Shown: positions 1 through 8,422, counted from the stretch's first letter. The stretch: 64,000 nt of DNA from an uncultured bacterium (GCA_905215155.1 CAJMPJ010000012.1:1-64000), one strand, 5' to 3'. Made by a program: numbers and translations. The notes: generated by a model from the sequence alone, not told the origin.

Positions 1-293
1 TTTTTTGCAAGAAGGACCTGCCCCAGAGCGTTGTTGATTTTATGGGAACCGGTATGGTTTAAGTCCTCCCGTTTTAAATAGATTTTTGCACCGTTTAAAT
101 CCTCTGTCATCTGCCCGGCATAATAAAGCAGAGACGGTCTTCCGGTGTAGGTTTCGTGCAGAGCATTTAGCTCTGAAAGAAAGGCCGGGTCGTGGCTGTA
201 TGTTTCATAAGCCGCCTCAAGCTCCCCGACTGCGTTCATCAGCGTTTCGGGGATAAATTGTCCGCCGTGCTGTCCAAATCTTCCTTTTGACAT
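1..293 (-). CDS. trpB: Tryptophan synthase beta subunit, N-terminal part (cut by window edge)
   Basis: TrpB condenses indole with L-serine to make tryptophan, using PLP, in the cytosolic alpha2-beta2 complex. About 97 codons are visible, from the ATG at 291-293 to the left edge. They include the typical opening [14 protein letters not shown] and the PLP-lysine region [13 protein letters not shown] near residues 84-96, which is diagnostic of the family. The start overlaps the end of trpF by 55 bases in another frame, so translation is probably coupled. trpA is expected just beyond the edge. Identity is very secure; only the truncation limits the call. Confidence 0.96.
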   Translation of the reverse strand, partial: MSKGRFGQHGGQFIPETLMNAVGELEAAYETYSHDPAFLSELNALHETYTGRPSLLYYAGQMTEDLNGAKIYLKREDLNHTGSHKINNALGQVLLAK

Positions 294-922
294 TGATTTT
301 CACTCCTTATAATTTGTATGATTTCTTTGATTTTTTCAGGGTCTTTCAAACCATCGGTCTCCACGCTGCTGCTTAGGTCCAGGCAGTAGGCATCGGTTTT
401 CATGGCCTCCTTTATGTTGGAGGCTTGAAGTCCTCCTGCCAGAAACCATGGTTTTTTTATATCCGGGATTAAGGTCCAGTCAAAGACTCTGCCGCTGCCG
501 CCGTAGGAGTCCTTGGAATAAGTATCGAAAAGCAGAAAGTCGGCAGGCAGATCAACAGCCTGGTCAATATCCTTTTTTGACCGGACCCTTATGGCCTTTA
601 TAATGGGAACCGGGTGGTCAAGCTGCTTTTTTAAAGATTTTATATACTCCTCATTTTCATCTCCGTGAAGCTGGATCAGCCCGATGGTATGCTCCCCGGC
701 CAGGGAAATGATTTCTTTTACCGGGCTGTTTACAAAGACTCCCACAGAAGGAATTTCAGGCAGTAGAGAGTCCCTTAGGACACGGGCTGCAGCAGGAGAG
801 ATCTGCCTTTTTCCAGGGGCAAATACGAAGCCTGCATAGTCCGGCTTCCATGTATTTACTGCCGTTATATCTTCCGGACGGGTCAGTCCGCATAGTTTGA
901 TCCGTTTTTTTCGATTCCTCAT
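239..922 (-). CDS. trpF: Phosphoribosylanthranilate isomerase
   Basis: Converts N-(5'-phosphoribosyl)anthranilate to the carboxyphenylamino-deoxyribulose phosphate, the third step from chorismate to tryptophan. The 227-residue protein opens with the family signature [11 protein letters not shown]. It carries QLHGDE near residue 84, the general-acid aspartate region LLFDTYS near 131, and phosphate-binding FLAGGL and LDLSSSVE segments in the C-terminal half of the TIM barrel. It overlaps trpC by 4 bases upstream. The last roughly 18 codons run past the normal family end and overlap trpB, giving a hydrophilic tail that is probably dispensable. Confidence 0.96.
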   Translation of the reverse strand: MRNRKKRIKLCGLTRPEDITAVNTWKPDYAGFVFAPGKRQISPAAARVLRDSLLPEIPSVGVFVNSPVKEIISLAGEHTIGLIQLHGDENEEYIKSLKKQLDHPVPIIKAIRVRSKKDIDQAVDLPADFLLFDTYSKDSYGGSGRVFDWTLIPDIKKPWFLAGGLQASNIKEAMKTDAYCLDLSSSVETDGLKDPEKIKEIIQIIRSENQCQKEDLDSTADNLSPKR

Positions 923-1719
923 AGGGCAGCCCTCCGGAACCGGCCGATCACCTCTTTTTTATCCGGAGAGCGCATCAGGCTTTCTCCAATCAGGACACCA
1001 TGGACTCCGGCCCCTGCCAGGGTGCGGATGTCCGTGTCCGTTTTTATTCCGCTTTCTGCAACAAAGAGCACACCTTCGGGAACCATAGCTCTTAACCGGA
1101 GGGAGGTTTCAAAATCTACTTTAAAGTTTTTCAAATTCCGGTTATTGACTCCAATGATCCTGGCTCCTGCTGAAAGCGCAGAATGAACCTCCCCCTCGTC
1201 ATGGGCCTCAACCAGGGCACTTAACGAAAGGCTTTCACAAATTTTTAAATATTCCCTTAATTGATTCGTATCCAAAAGTGCGCAGATGAGCAGTACGGCA
1301 GATGCCCCAATGGCTTTTGCCTCATAAATCTGATAGGGGTCTATGGTAAAGTCCTTTCTCAGAAGAGGAAGAGAGACCAGCTCATGAATCTGGGACAGAT
1401 ACTCATTGCTTCCAAGGAAATATTCCGGTTCCGTAAGAACGGAAATGGCATTGGCTCCCGCCTGTTCATAATCCTTAGCGATCTCCAGATAAGGAAATTC
1501 AGGGGAGATAAGCCCTTTTGAGGGGGAGGCCCGCTTGATTTCACAGATAAAGGAGATTCCCGGTGCGGAAAGTGCCTGTTCAAAAGGAACGTCATTCCCG
1601 TTTTTCCCCGAATCTTCAAGTGCCAGATATGCCAGACGTTTCATTTCTTCCAAAGGAATTTTTTCTTTTGCTGCCTCTGCCCGTTTTTTAGAAGCAGCAG
1701 CTAATTTTTGAAGGATCAT
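919..1719 (-). CDS. trpC: Indole-3-glycerol phosphate synthase
   Basis: Closes the indole ring, converting the carboxyphenylamino-deoxyribulose phosphate to indole-3-glycerol phosphate with loss of CO2. The 266-residue TIM barrel shows the catalytic lysine segment CEIKRASPSKG near residue 60, the second catalytic lysine in PLLRKDFTID, GVNNRNLKNF, and the phosphate-binding AESGI and GVLIGESLM loops. Length is normal for a free-standing TrpC. The start overlaps trpD by 4 bases and the end overlaps trpF by 4 bases, consistent with tightly coupled operon translation. Confidence 0.97.
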   Translation of the reverse strand: MILQKLAAASKKRAEAAKEKIPLEEMKRLAYLALEDSGKNGNDVPFEQALSAPGISFICEIKRASPSKGLISPEFPYLEIAKDYEQAGANAISVLTEPEYFLGSNEYLSQIHELVSLPLLRKDFTIDPYQIYEAKAIGASAVLLICALLDTNQLREYLKICESLSLSALVEAHDEGEVHSALSAGARIIGVNNRNLKNFKVDFETSLRLRAMVPEGVLFVAESGIKTDTDIRTLAGAGVHGVLIGESLMRSPDKKEVIGRFRRAAL

Positions 1720-2735
1720 AAGACTACCTCACTGGTGGCGGTTACGAATTGTTCCAGCTTTTTTATCGCCTTTCCGGAATCAATCAAATCGGCTGCGGTT
1801 TTCATACACTGGAGGATGGAACAGTCATCAATTCCAAGATACAGGCTCAATGCGGAATTGAATATAACGATATCCCGTTTCGGTCCGTGAAGTTTTCCGG
1901 TGAGGATTTCCCTGGTGATCTTCGCGTTATCCGCCGGGGAACCGCCGGTCAGTTCCTGCAGAGTGGCACGGTTTAGTCCAAACTGCTCCGGTGTAATGTC
2001 ATAAGGAATCAGTTCCCCAAAGCGGATCTCGCACACATGGGTGGGCCCCGTGACCGTGGCTTCGTCCAGTCCGTCATGGCCGCATACCACCAATCCCCGT
2101 TTGACGCCAAGGTTGCTAAGCACCTGTGCCAATGGTTCCACCAGCTTTCTGTCATACACGCCCAGCAGCTGCATGGTCGCGCCTGCCGGATTGGACAAAG
2201 GCCCAAGAATGTTAAAGATGGTCCTTATGCCCAGCTCCTTTCGGACCGGACCGGCATATTTCATGGAAGCGTGGTAAGCCTGTGCGAAAAGAAAACACAT
2301 GCCCGTTTCCTTTAAAATTTTTTCGGACTGTTCCGCCGTAAGATTTAAATTGACGCCCAGGCACTCTAAAACGTCGGCAGCCCCGCTTTTGCTGGATACG
2401 CTCCGGTTTCCGTGCTTTGCCACCGGAACGCCCCCTGCGGCCACCACAAATGCGCTGGTGGTGGAAATATTAAAGGTCCCGGCTTCATCCCCTCCGGTGC
2501 CTACGATATCAATCACAGGGAAATCCGGTTCCAGCCGAAGTGCCTTTTCCCTCATGACCGTGGCGCAGGCTGTGATCTCATCAATGGTTTCCCCCTTCAT
2601 CCGCAGTCCGGTTAAAAATGCCGCCATTTGGGCAGGAGTCGTTTCTCCGCTCATAATTTCGTTCATGACTTCTCTTGCAGCTTCAAAGCTTAAATCCTGA
2701 CCTTCGATTACTTCATGGATTGCCTGTTGGATCAT
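1716..2735 (-). CDS. trpD: Anthranilate phosphoribosyltransferase
   Basis: Transfers phosphoribose from PRPP to anthranilate, the second step of tryptophan synthesis. The 339-residue protein has the PRPP-binding glycine-rich loop DIVGTGGDEAGTFN near residue 77 and the KHGNRSVSSKSGAADVLE segment near 108, both family hallmarks, after the N-terminal helical domain. It is a separate gene, not fused to trpG as in enterobacteria. Its start overlaps the end of trpG by 23 bases, and it overlaps trpC by 4 at its end. Confidence 0.97.
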   Translation of the reverse strand: MIQQAIHEVIEGQDLSFEAAREVMNEIMSGETTPAQMAAFLTGLRMKGETIDEITACATVMREKALRLEPDFPVIDIVGTGGDEAGTFNISTTSAFVVAAGGVPVAKHGNRSVSSKSGAADVLECLGVNLNLTAEQSEKILKETGMCFLFAQAYHASMKYAGPVRKELGIRTIFNILGPLSNPAGATMQLLGVYDRKLVEPLAQVLSNLGVKRGLVVCGHDGLDEATVTGPTHVCEIRFGELIPYDITPEQFGLNRATLQELTGGSPADNAKITREILTGKLHGPKRDIVIFNSALSLYLGIDDCSILQCMKTAADLIDSGKAIKKLEQFVTATSEVVL

Positions 2736-3327
2736 GGTGATTTCCTCCTTTAACTTTGATTTTTATGGAAAGAAAATTTTTTAAAATGGTTTCTCCGTCG
2801 GGAGTTAAGATGGATTCTGGGTGAAACTGCAGGCCATAGACCGGAGAATCCTTATGCTTTACCGCCATGATTTCCCCGGAGTCATCCGTGCCGATGACCT
2901 GTAAGCAGGAAGGAAAAGATTCTTTTGCGGCAATGAGAGAGTGGTATCTGGCAGCAGGAATGGTTTTTTTAAGCCCTTGAAACAGGGGATCATTAGAAGC
3001 AATGGTGATCATGCTCTGCTTTCCGTGCATCAGCTTCTGGGCCCGTTTTATCTTGGCTCCGAAAACTTCGCAGATTCCCTGATGCCCCAGACATACCCCC
3101 AGAATAGGCATTGATCCGGCAAGCCTTTTAACCACTTCCTCGCATACCCCGGCATCCCTTGGGTAGCCGGGACCGGGAGAGAGTATGATGTGGCTGGGAG
3201 ATAATTTTCTAATTTCTTCCACGGAAAGCTCATCGTTGCGGATCACCCGGATATTGGGGTCCAATCCTCCGATCATCTGTACCAGGTTATACGTAAAGCT
3301 GTCATAATTATCAATAAAAAGAATCAT
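2713..3327 (-). CDS. trpG: Anthranilate synthase glutamine amidotransferase component
   Basis: Supplies ammonia from glutamine to TrpE for anthranilate synthesis; it may also serve PabB, as in many Firmicutes. The 204-residue class I amidotransferase opens with FIDNYDSFTYN. It has the nucleophile loop GVCLGHQGI near residue 79 and the HPES catalytic His/Glu motif near 168. It lies between trpE (4-base overlap) and trpD (23-base overlap). The placement beside trpE makes anthranilate synthase the main role; a shared p-aminobenzoate role cannot be judged from here. Confidence 0.95.
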   Translation of the reverse strand: MILFIDNYDSFTYNLVQMIGGLDPNIRVIRNDELSVEEIRKLSPSHIILSPGPGYPRDAGVCEEVVKRLAGSMPILGVCLGHQGICEVFGAKIKRAQKLMHGKQSMITIASNDPLFQGLKKTIPAARYHSLIAAKESFPSCLQVIGTDDSGEIMAVKHKDSPVYGLQFHPESILTPDGETILKNFLSIKIKVKGGNHHDPTGNP

Positions 3328-4808
3328 TCGTTGTTCACCTCCACCGCCTGTTCCAGCGCATGTATCACTGCCTTTGCCTTGTTTTCCGATTCCTCGTATT
3401 CCCGTTCCGCATCGCTGTCAGCCACAATGCCGCCTCCTGCCTGCACCGTTACCGTTCCGTTTTTTCTGACCGCCATCCGTATGGCGATGCAGGTATCCAT
3501 ATTTCCGGTAAAGTCCACATATCCGAGAGCACCGCCGTAAATACCTCTTGGCTCTGATTCCAGTTCGTCAATGATCTGACATGCCCGGATCTTCGGAGCG
3601 CCTGACAGAGTGCCGGCAGGGAGGACCGATTCTATGGCAGAGAAAGCATCACAGTCCTTTCTGATTTGGGATTCCACCTGTGAGCAGATATGCATGATGC
3701 GGGAATACCGGTGGATCATCTGGTATCCGGTCACCTCCACGGTGGAAAACTCTGAGATTTTCCCAAGATCATTTCTTCCCAGATCCACCAGCATGTTGTG
3801 TTCCGCCAGTTCTTTTTCATCCGCCAAAAGCTCCTGTTCCAGCTTTTTGTCCTCCTCCTCATTGCTGCCTCTCGGCCGGGAGCCTGCCACCGGAAAGGTG
3901 GTAAGACGCCCCTCATTTAAGCGGACCAGGGTTTCCGGAGAAGTGCTCATGATCTCCATGTCTCCCGTATTTAAATACACCATGTAAGGAGAGGGATTGG
4001 TGGTTCTGAGCACCCGGTACGCATTGAAAAGATGATCCGGGTAATCGCTGGTAAAACGTCTGGAAAGAACCGCCTGGAAAATATCTCCGTTTGCGATATA
4101 TTCCTTTGCCCGTTCCACCATCTTGCAGTACTCCTCTTTGGTCACATTGCAGTGAAAGTCAGGTTTTACCCCGGCGGCAGGCGTTTGGAGAGGAGGTGGC
4201 TGAAGGATCATGCGGGCTATCTGTTCCAGTTTGCCGCAGGCCTTTTTGTAATTTTCCAGGACCTGACCGGTTTTCATATTTACCACAATGGTAATCTTCT
4301 GTGTCAGATGATCGTAGGCGATCACAGTATCGAAAAGCATTAAGTCAAAATCGTTGCAGTCCCCCTGCTTGATGGATAATACCGGCTCGGCATAACCAAT
4401 CATCCGGTAAGAAAAATATCCGACGAACCCCCCGGTAAAGGGCGGAAGTCCGGGGAGCTTGGGGGCATGGTACTCCTTTTGGATATTCCGGAGAATGTCA
4501 TAGGGAGCATCCGTTTTTATGATCTGGTCAGGAACCCCATCAGGACCGGTCCCGTAATGACGGAGTAAAACCTCCCGATCCTTGCAGGTAACGCTCATGA
4601 CCGGGTCGTATCCCAAAAAGGAGTAGCGTCCCCAGGTCTCTCCGCCCTCAATGCTTTCAAGCAGGTAATAACGGCTGCTTAACGCTGCGATCTTCTGCAG
4701 CAGGGTAATGGGGGTTACAGTGTCTGCATAGATTTCCCTGCAGACTGGGATTACGGGATAGGAAGCGGCAAGTGCTTCGATTTCCCGGTAGTCCGGTGTG
4801 ATGTTCAT
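3324..4808 (-). CDS. trpE: Anthranilate synthase component I
   Basis: Makes anthranilate from chorismate with ammonia from TrpG, the committed and feedback-controlled step. The 494-residue protein contains the tryptophan feedback-binding motif LLES in the N-terminal domain. The chorismate-binding domain carries STSPETLV, TFPVAGSRPRG, PAGTLSGAPK and GGIVADSD segments. A start at 4806-4808 is preferred because AAAGGAG (4819-4825) lies 10 bases upstream; an in-frame ATG at 4815-4817 is only 1 base from it and would add three residues. Expression should follow charged tRNA-Trp through the upstream T-box and tryptophan level through LLES. Confidence 0.96.
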   Translation of the reverse strand: MNITPDYREIEALAASYPVIPVCREIYADTVTPITLLQKIAALSSRYYLLESIEGGETWGRYSFLGYDPVMSVTCKDREVLLRHYGTGPDGVPDQIIKTDAPYDILRNIQKEYHAPKLPGLPPFTGGFVGYFSYRMIGYAEPVLSIKQGDCNDFDLMLFDTVIAYDHLTQKITIVVNMKTGQVLENYKKACGKLEQIARMILQPPPLQTPAAGVKPDFHCNVTKEEYCKMVERAKEYIANGDIFQAVLSRRFTSDYPDHLFNAYRVLRTTNPSPYMVYLNTGDMEIMSTSPETLVRLNEGRLTTFPVAGSRPRGSNEEEDKKLEQELLADEKELAEHNMLVDLGRNDLGKISEFSTVEVTGYQMIHRYSRIMHICSQVESQIRKDCDAFSAIESVLPAGTLSGAPKIRACQIIDELESEPRGIYGGALGYVDFTGNMDTCIAIRMAVRKNGTVTVQAGGGIVADSDAEREYEESENKAKAVIHALEQAVEVNNE

Positions 4809-4839
4809 GGTTTCCATACTCCTTTCTGAAATTTAATAT

Positions 4840-4896
4840 AAAAAAAAAGCTCCCGTCCCTCCTCCATATTCCTATGGAAAGAGGGACGGAAGCTTT
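4840..4896 (-). terminator. T-box terminator hairpin of the trp leader
   Basis: On the minus strand a roughly 15-bp stem pairs the arms at 4881-4895 and 4848-4862, with an inner CCATA/TATGG pairing. A run of at least eight T follows at 4840-4847. It lies immediately after the T-box bulge sequence and before trpE, so it is the termination half of the attenuator. Uncharged tRNA-Trp is expected to stabilise the competing antiterminator. Confidence 0.88.
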
Positions 4897-5150
4897 ATAA
4901 TCTGCGTTCCGCGGTACCACCCTGATTGGAGAAGATAGACTTCTCCCGCTTTATCACACACCAACATGTGCATCCCCTTGATAACGGATAGGAAACCCGT
5001 CAGCATCTACTCCCGGACATATCCGGTTTCAAGCCACCCTCGCAGGTCCATTCGGATCAGACATCAACGTTTCCTCTCACCGGCCGGAAACTCTCTGTGC
5101 ATGATGAAAAAATCTTACTTACTCCTGCTCAACAGTTTTACGATTTGCTT
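4840..5150 (-). promoter_or_regulatory. Tryptophan T-box leader (tRNA-Trp sensing riboswitch)
   Basis: The minus strand carries the T-box signature AGGGTGGTACCGCGGAACG (4904-4923), whose UGGN part binds the tRNA acceptor end. A long Stem I region lies upstream (about 5000-5120). The specifier is a TGG (Trp) codon at 5048-5050 in the context CGAATGGACC, followed by a purine as usual. The leader runs from the promoter at 5157-5185 into the terminator at 4840-4896 and then trpE. The mechanism known for the family is transcription antitermination by uncharged tRNA. Specifier assignment is by eye and fits the downstream genes. Confidence 0.92.
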
Positions 5151-5156
5151 TGCTAC

Positions 5157-5185
5157 AGTATATGAGATGCAAAGCAAAATGTCAA
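5157..5185 (-). promoter_or_regulatory. Sigma-A promoter of the trp operon
   Basis: On the minus strand TTGACA (5180-5185) and TATACT (5157-5162) are separated by 17 bases, nearly consensus. Initiation would fall near 5150, at the start of the T-box leader. Confidence 0.88.
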
Positions 5186-5215
5186 CAGTTATTTTTTTCA
5201 AACCGTTTCTCCTCA

Positions 5216-5243
5216 TTGACAATTTAAAAAATGGTGTTAAAAT
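5216..5243 (+). promoter_or_regulatory. Sigma-A promoter of proC
   Basis: TTGACA (5216-5221) and TAAAAT (5238-5243) are separated by 16 bases, about 50 bases before the proC start. It is divergent from the trp promoter, with only 30 bases between the two -35 boxes. Confidence 0.75.
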
Positions 5244-5291
5244 GGTGCTAATTGAATGTAAAACTGAAATAAAGGACAGGAGGGTTATCCT

Positions 5292-6086
5292 ATGGCAAAG
5301 ATCGGAATAATTGGAATCGGCAATATGGGACTGGCAATCGTAAAGGGGCTGTTGGGAACATACAGCAGGAAAGACATTCTTTTTACCGATGTGAACAAAG
5401 AGCGGTGCGAAGAAATCACAAAAGAGCTGGGAATAGAACACGTGGATAACAACGGACATCTGGCAGCCAGCGCACAATACATTGTCCTTGCTGTAAAACC
5501 CCAGTATTTTCCTGCCGTACTCTCGGATATCAGAAATACAGTGACGGAGAAGAATGTTATTATTTCCATAGCTCCCGGAATCACCACCACCCACCTGAAA
5601 GAAAAGCTTGGAGATGAAAAAAGAGTGGTTCGTGCCATGCCCAACACCCCCGCGCTCCTTGGAGAAGGAATGACCGGAGTCTGCTATGAGGAAAAGGCAT
5701 TTTCAGCAGAAGAAAAACAGGCCATTGCGGATATCTTCGGCTCCTTGGGAAAGATGCGTCTGGTGGAAGAACGTCTGATGAATGCGGTGGTCTGCGTCAG
5801 CGGAAGCTCTCCTGCCTATGTATATATGTTCATAGAAGCCCTTGCCGACAGTGCCGTAAAATACGGCTTGCCAAGGGAGGCGGCTTATGAGATGGCTGCC
5901 CAGTCCGTTCTCGGCAGTGCCAAAATGGTACTGGAGACCGGCGAGCATCCGGGAGCATTAAAGGACAAGGTCTGTTCCCCTGGGGGAACCACCATTGCGG
6001 CCGTTTCCGCCCTGGAAGAGGCAGGATTCAGGAACGCCGTCATAAAAGCAGCCGATGCCTGCTATAAAAAATGTACGGAACTATAA
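5292..6086 (+). CDS. proC: Pyrroline-5-carboxylate reductase
   Basis: Reduces 1-pyrroline-5-carboxylate to L-proline with NAD(P)H in the cytosol. The 264-residue protein has the N-terminal Rossmann loop GIIGIGNMGLAI, VLAVKPQ near residue 65, and RAMPNTPALLGEGMTG near 112. The C-terminal signature GALKDKVCSPGGTT is near 218. An AGGAGGG Shine-Dalgarno is 7-8 bases before the ATG. It is the first gene of a short unit with the Nudix gene 20 bases downstream. No proA or proB is nearby, so it is encoded apart from the rest of the pathway here. Confidence 0.97.
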   Translation: MAKIGIIGIGNMGLAIVKGLLGTYSRKDILFTDVNKERCEEITKELGIEHVDNNGHLAASAQYIVLAVKPQYFPAVLSDIRNTVTEKNVIISIAPGITTTHLKEKLGDEKRVVRAMPNTPALLGEGMTGVCYEEKAFSAEEKQAIADIFGSLGKMRLVEERLMNAVVCVSGSSPAYVYMFIEALADSAVKYGLPREAAYEMAAQSVLGSAKMVLETGEHPGALKDKVCSPGGTTIAAVSALEEAGFRNAVIKAADACYKKCTEL

Positions 6087-6106
6087 CACCGACCGGAGGA
6101 ATGAAA

Positions 6107-6655
6107 ATGGGACAGCCGCCTGTAAAACGCTTAAACAGAAACTTAAAATATAAAGGCAACATATTAACGATTTATGAAGATACCGTATTAGCCAATGGTC
6201 ATGAAGCCCACTGGGATTTTATCCATCACATCGGAGCCGCCGCAGTAGTGCCTGTAACAAAAGATGGAAAGATCCTGATGGTCCGCCAGTACCGCAACGC
6301 CATAGACCGGTTTACGTTGGAGGTACCGGCGGGAGCACTGGATGATCCGATGGAGCCAAAGATCGACTGTGCACAACGGGAGCTGGAGGAAGAGACCGGA
6401 TATAAGACCCGGAAAGAAAATCTGGAATACCTGGCCAGCGTCAATACGACTGTGGCATTTTGTGATGAAGCCATTGATATTTTTGTAGCCAGAGATTTGG
6501 AAGAATCCCAACAGAACCTCGATGAAGATGAATGCATTGAGGTGGAAGCGTGGTCCGTGAAGGATTTGGAGGAAAAGATATTCCGGGGAGAGATCACCGA
6601 CGCAAAGACCATAGCCGCCATTCTTGCCTATGCCCGGAAATATGATGTGAAATAA
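6107..6655 (+). CDS. Nudix hydrolase, ADP-ribose pyrophosphatase type
   Basis: Probably hydrolyses ADP-ribose or a related nucleoside diphosphate sugar to AMP plus a sugar phosphate. The Nudix box is REL-EEETGY with its upstream glycine and glutamate (PAGALDDPME), but there are six residues instead of five between the first glycine and the glutamate. The sequence around it (VPVTKDGKILMVRQYRN and LEVPAG) matches the ADPRase subfamily. The start at 6107 is chosen because GGAGG (6095-6099) is 7 bases upstream; an in-frame ATG at 6101 is too close and one at 6071 overlaps proC. The substrate is inferred. Confidence 0.88.
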   Translation: MGQPPVKRLNRNLKYKGNILTIYEDTVLANGHEAHWDFIHHIGAAAVVPVTKDGKILMVRQYRNAIDRFTLEVPAGALDDPMEPKIDCAQRELEEETGYKTRKENLEYLASVNTTVAFCDEAIDIFVARDLEESQQNLDEDECIEVEAWSVKDLEEKIFRGEITDAKTIAAILAYARKYDVK

Positions 6656-6670
6656 CAAACTGAATAAATG

Positions 6671-6717
6671 TCCCCCTGCAGGCATAAAGTGTGACAAGAC
6701 CTGTAGGGGGATTTTTT
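6671..6717 (+). terminator. Rho-independent terminator after the Nudix gene, overlapping the spoIIM ribosome site
   Basis: A 12-bp stem pairs 6671-6682 with 6700-6711 (one G-U), has a 17-base loop, and is followed by TTTTTT (6712-6717). The TAGGGGG in its 3' arm is also the only plausible Shine-Dalgarno for the ATG at 6718. Confidence 0.8.
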
Positions 6718-7314
6718 ATGCCCAGTTTATTTCGTACATTAAGAGTGAGACTTTTAAAGGCTCCGGGAGGAAACTATGTGACCGTGACCCGGAGCACAAG
6801 GACCTGGGACGTGTTCCTTCTCTGCTTTTTTGCGGGACTTTTTGCAGGGACGGTCATGGCAAATTTCTGGTATTCATCCTTTGCTGATGAAGCGGGCTAC
6901 TATCTGGGGCTTTTAAACAGAAATATGAATCTGACAAAGGATGAGCGCATGGAGCTTTTCGGACAGGTACTGAGCCAGAGAATGATGGAGGTTTGGATCA
7001 TCTGGCTGGTGGGTATGACCGCATATGCCCTGCCTTTATTTGGCATATTTACCGCCGGAGCAGGTTTCTCCATGGGATTTGTAGTGTCCGTCATAACCGT
7101 ACAAAAAGGTCTGATGGGGCTTCCCGTTTTCCTCATGACGGTCATGCCCCAGTGCCTTTGCTACCTTCCGGTTTTTTCCATCCTGCTGTTTTGGGGAGTG
7201 CAAAAAGAACGGCGTTTCCGGATTCCAGGCTTCCTGCTGCTTTTGCTCCTTACGTCCGCCGGCAGCGCACTGGAAGCGTGGATCAACCCGATTTTCCTGA
7301 AATATGTCCTGTGA
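6718..7314 (+). CDS. spoIIM: Stage II sporulation protein M family membrane protein
   Basis: SpoIIM is part of the SpoIID-M-P complex that drives peptidoglycan remodelling and engulfment during sporulation. The 198-residue protein has a basic N-terminus followed by about five hydrophobic segments: residues 34-52, 95-115, 117-135, 138-160 and a C-terminal one ending in ALEAWINPIFLKYVL. The pattern and position between proC/Nudix and xerD match clostridial spoIIM loci. The ATG at 6718 is preceded by AGGGGG 7 bases upstream, inside a terminator hairpin. The family call rests on topology, size and neighbourhood. Confidence 0.82.
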   Translation: MPSLFRTLRVRLLKAPGGNYVTVTRSTRTWDVFLLCFFAGLFAGTVMANFWYSSFADEAGYYLGLLNRNMNLTKDERMELFGQVLSQRMMEVWIIWLVGMTAYALPLFGIFTAGAGFSMGFVVSVITVQKGLMGLPVFLMTVMPQCLCYLPVFSILLFWGVQKERRFRIPGFLLLLLLTSAGSALEAWINPIFLKYVL

Positions 7315-7446
7315 TCAGAGAAAAAAAATAAAAAAATTACAACCGCAATATTACCATATCTAGCGAACAAATTTATCCAATAGCCAATATCTTGTATATA
7401 TTATGTAAAGTGGTCGGAAACTACCAGAAAAGTGGGAAAAATGTGT

Positions 7447-7475
7447 TTGATTTTATCGAAAATAGTCTATATAAT
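7447..7475 (+). promoter_or_regulatory. Sigma-A promoter of the xerD-type recombinase
   Basis: TTGATT (7447-7452) and a perfect TATAAT (7470-7475) with a 17-base spacer lie 60 bases before the gene. The preceding 130 bases are AT-rich non-coding sequence. Confidence 0.75.
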
Positions 7476-7534
7476 GGTAGAATGAAGCCTTATTTTAAGG
7501 TGTTTTTTAAACCGAACGGTTAGGGGAAATGGAA

Positions 7535-8422
7535 ATGGTAGTTGAGATTAATCATTTTATAATTTATTTGAGAGAGATAAAAAAAACATCAAAAAACACC
7601 GAGGTATCATACCAGAGGGATTTGATGCAGATGGCCTCCTTTTTGGGACGGCAGGGGATTGTAGAAGTAGGCAAAGTCACTAAGACAAGCCTTAATTCCT
7701 ATATCCTTTACCTGGAAAAGGAAGGAAAAGCAACGACTACTATTTCAAGAACACTGGCGTCCATGAAGGCATTTTTTCATTATGAATGTGCAGAAGGCAG
7801 AATCAGCAAGGACCCGGCAGAACTGCTCAAAGCACCCAAGGTGGAAAAAAAAGCGCCTACCATACTGACCGTGGATGAAGTGAACTGCTTATTAAGTCAG
7901 CCAGACGGAGATTCTCCCAAGGAACTGAGAGACCGGGCCATGCTGGAGCTTCTCTATGCCACAGGCATCCGGGTATCCGAGTTGATCAATTTAAAAAAAA
8001 CGGATTTAAACCTTATGGTAGGCTATATCACTTGCAGGGACCAGCATAAAGAGCGCATGATCCCCTTTGGAAAAGTGGCAAAGCTTGCCCTTTCTGCCTA
8101 TATGGAGCGGGGACGGAGCTATTTATTAAAGGAACAGGATGGGGAATGGCTGTTTACCAACTGCAACGGGAAGCCCATGAGCCGCCAGGGATTCTGGAAG
8201 ATCATCAAGTTTTACGGCGATAAGGCGGGAATTAAGGCGGATATCACCCCTCACTCTCTCCGCCATTCTTTTGCAGCTCATCTGCTCCGCAACGGAGCGG
8301 ACATCCATGTGGTACAAGCCATGCTGGGGCATTCGGATATGGCGACCACCCAGATGTATATGAATTACACCCAGAAAGATGCGGTCCGCCACGCTTATAC
8401 AGGAGTCCATCCAAGAGGTTAA
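7535..8422 (+). CDS. xerD: Tyrosine recombinase, XerD type
   Basis: Site-specific recombinase expected to resolve chromosome dimers at dif with FtsK. The 295-residue protein has an N-terminal SAM-like core-binding domain (about residues 1-90). The catalytic domain has the active arginine in YATGIRVSEL, HSLRHSFA, LGHSDMATTQ and the nucleophilic tyrosine in the TTQMYMNY segment. The start at 7535 is preferred because AGGGG (7522-7526) is 8 bases upstream; the ATG at 7529 is only 2 away. Its place after spoIIM matches the common clostridial order. XerC versus XerD cannot be settled without a tree. Confidence 0.88.
   Translation: MVVEINHFIIYLREIKKTSKNTEVSYQRDLMQMASFLGRQGIVEVGKVTKTSLNSYILYLEKEGKATTTISRTLASMKAFFHYECAEGRISKDPAELLKAPKVEKKAPTILTVDEVNCLLSQPDGDSPKELRDRAMLELLYATGIRVSELINLKKTDLNLMVGYITCRDQHKERMIPFGKVAKLALSAYMERGRSYLLKEQDGEWLFTNCNGKPMSRQGFWKIIKFYGDKAGIKADITPHSLRHSFAAHLLRNGADIHVVQAMLGHSDMATTQMYMNYTQKDAVRHAYTGVHPRG

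Noticed and set aside
897..1088. Open frames on the opposite strand of the trp genes
   Set aside because: They are antisense to well-conserved enzymes, lack ribosome sites and show no protein-family pattern.
7535..8422. Tyrosine recombinase as a mobile-element integrase
   Set aside because: It has the length and motif pattern of XerC/D, sits in conserved spoIIM context, and no attachment repeats, excisionase or phage genes are near.
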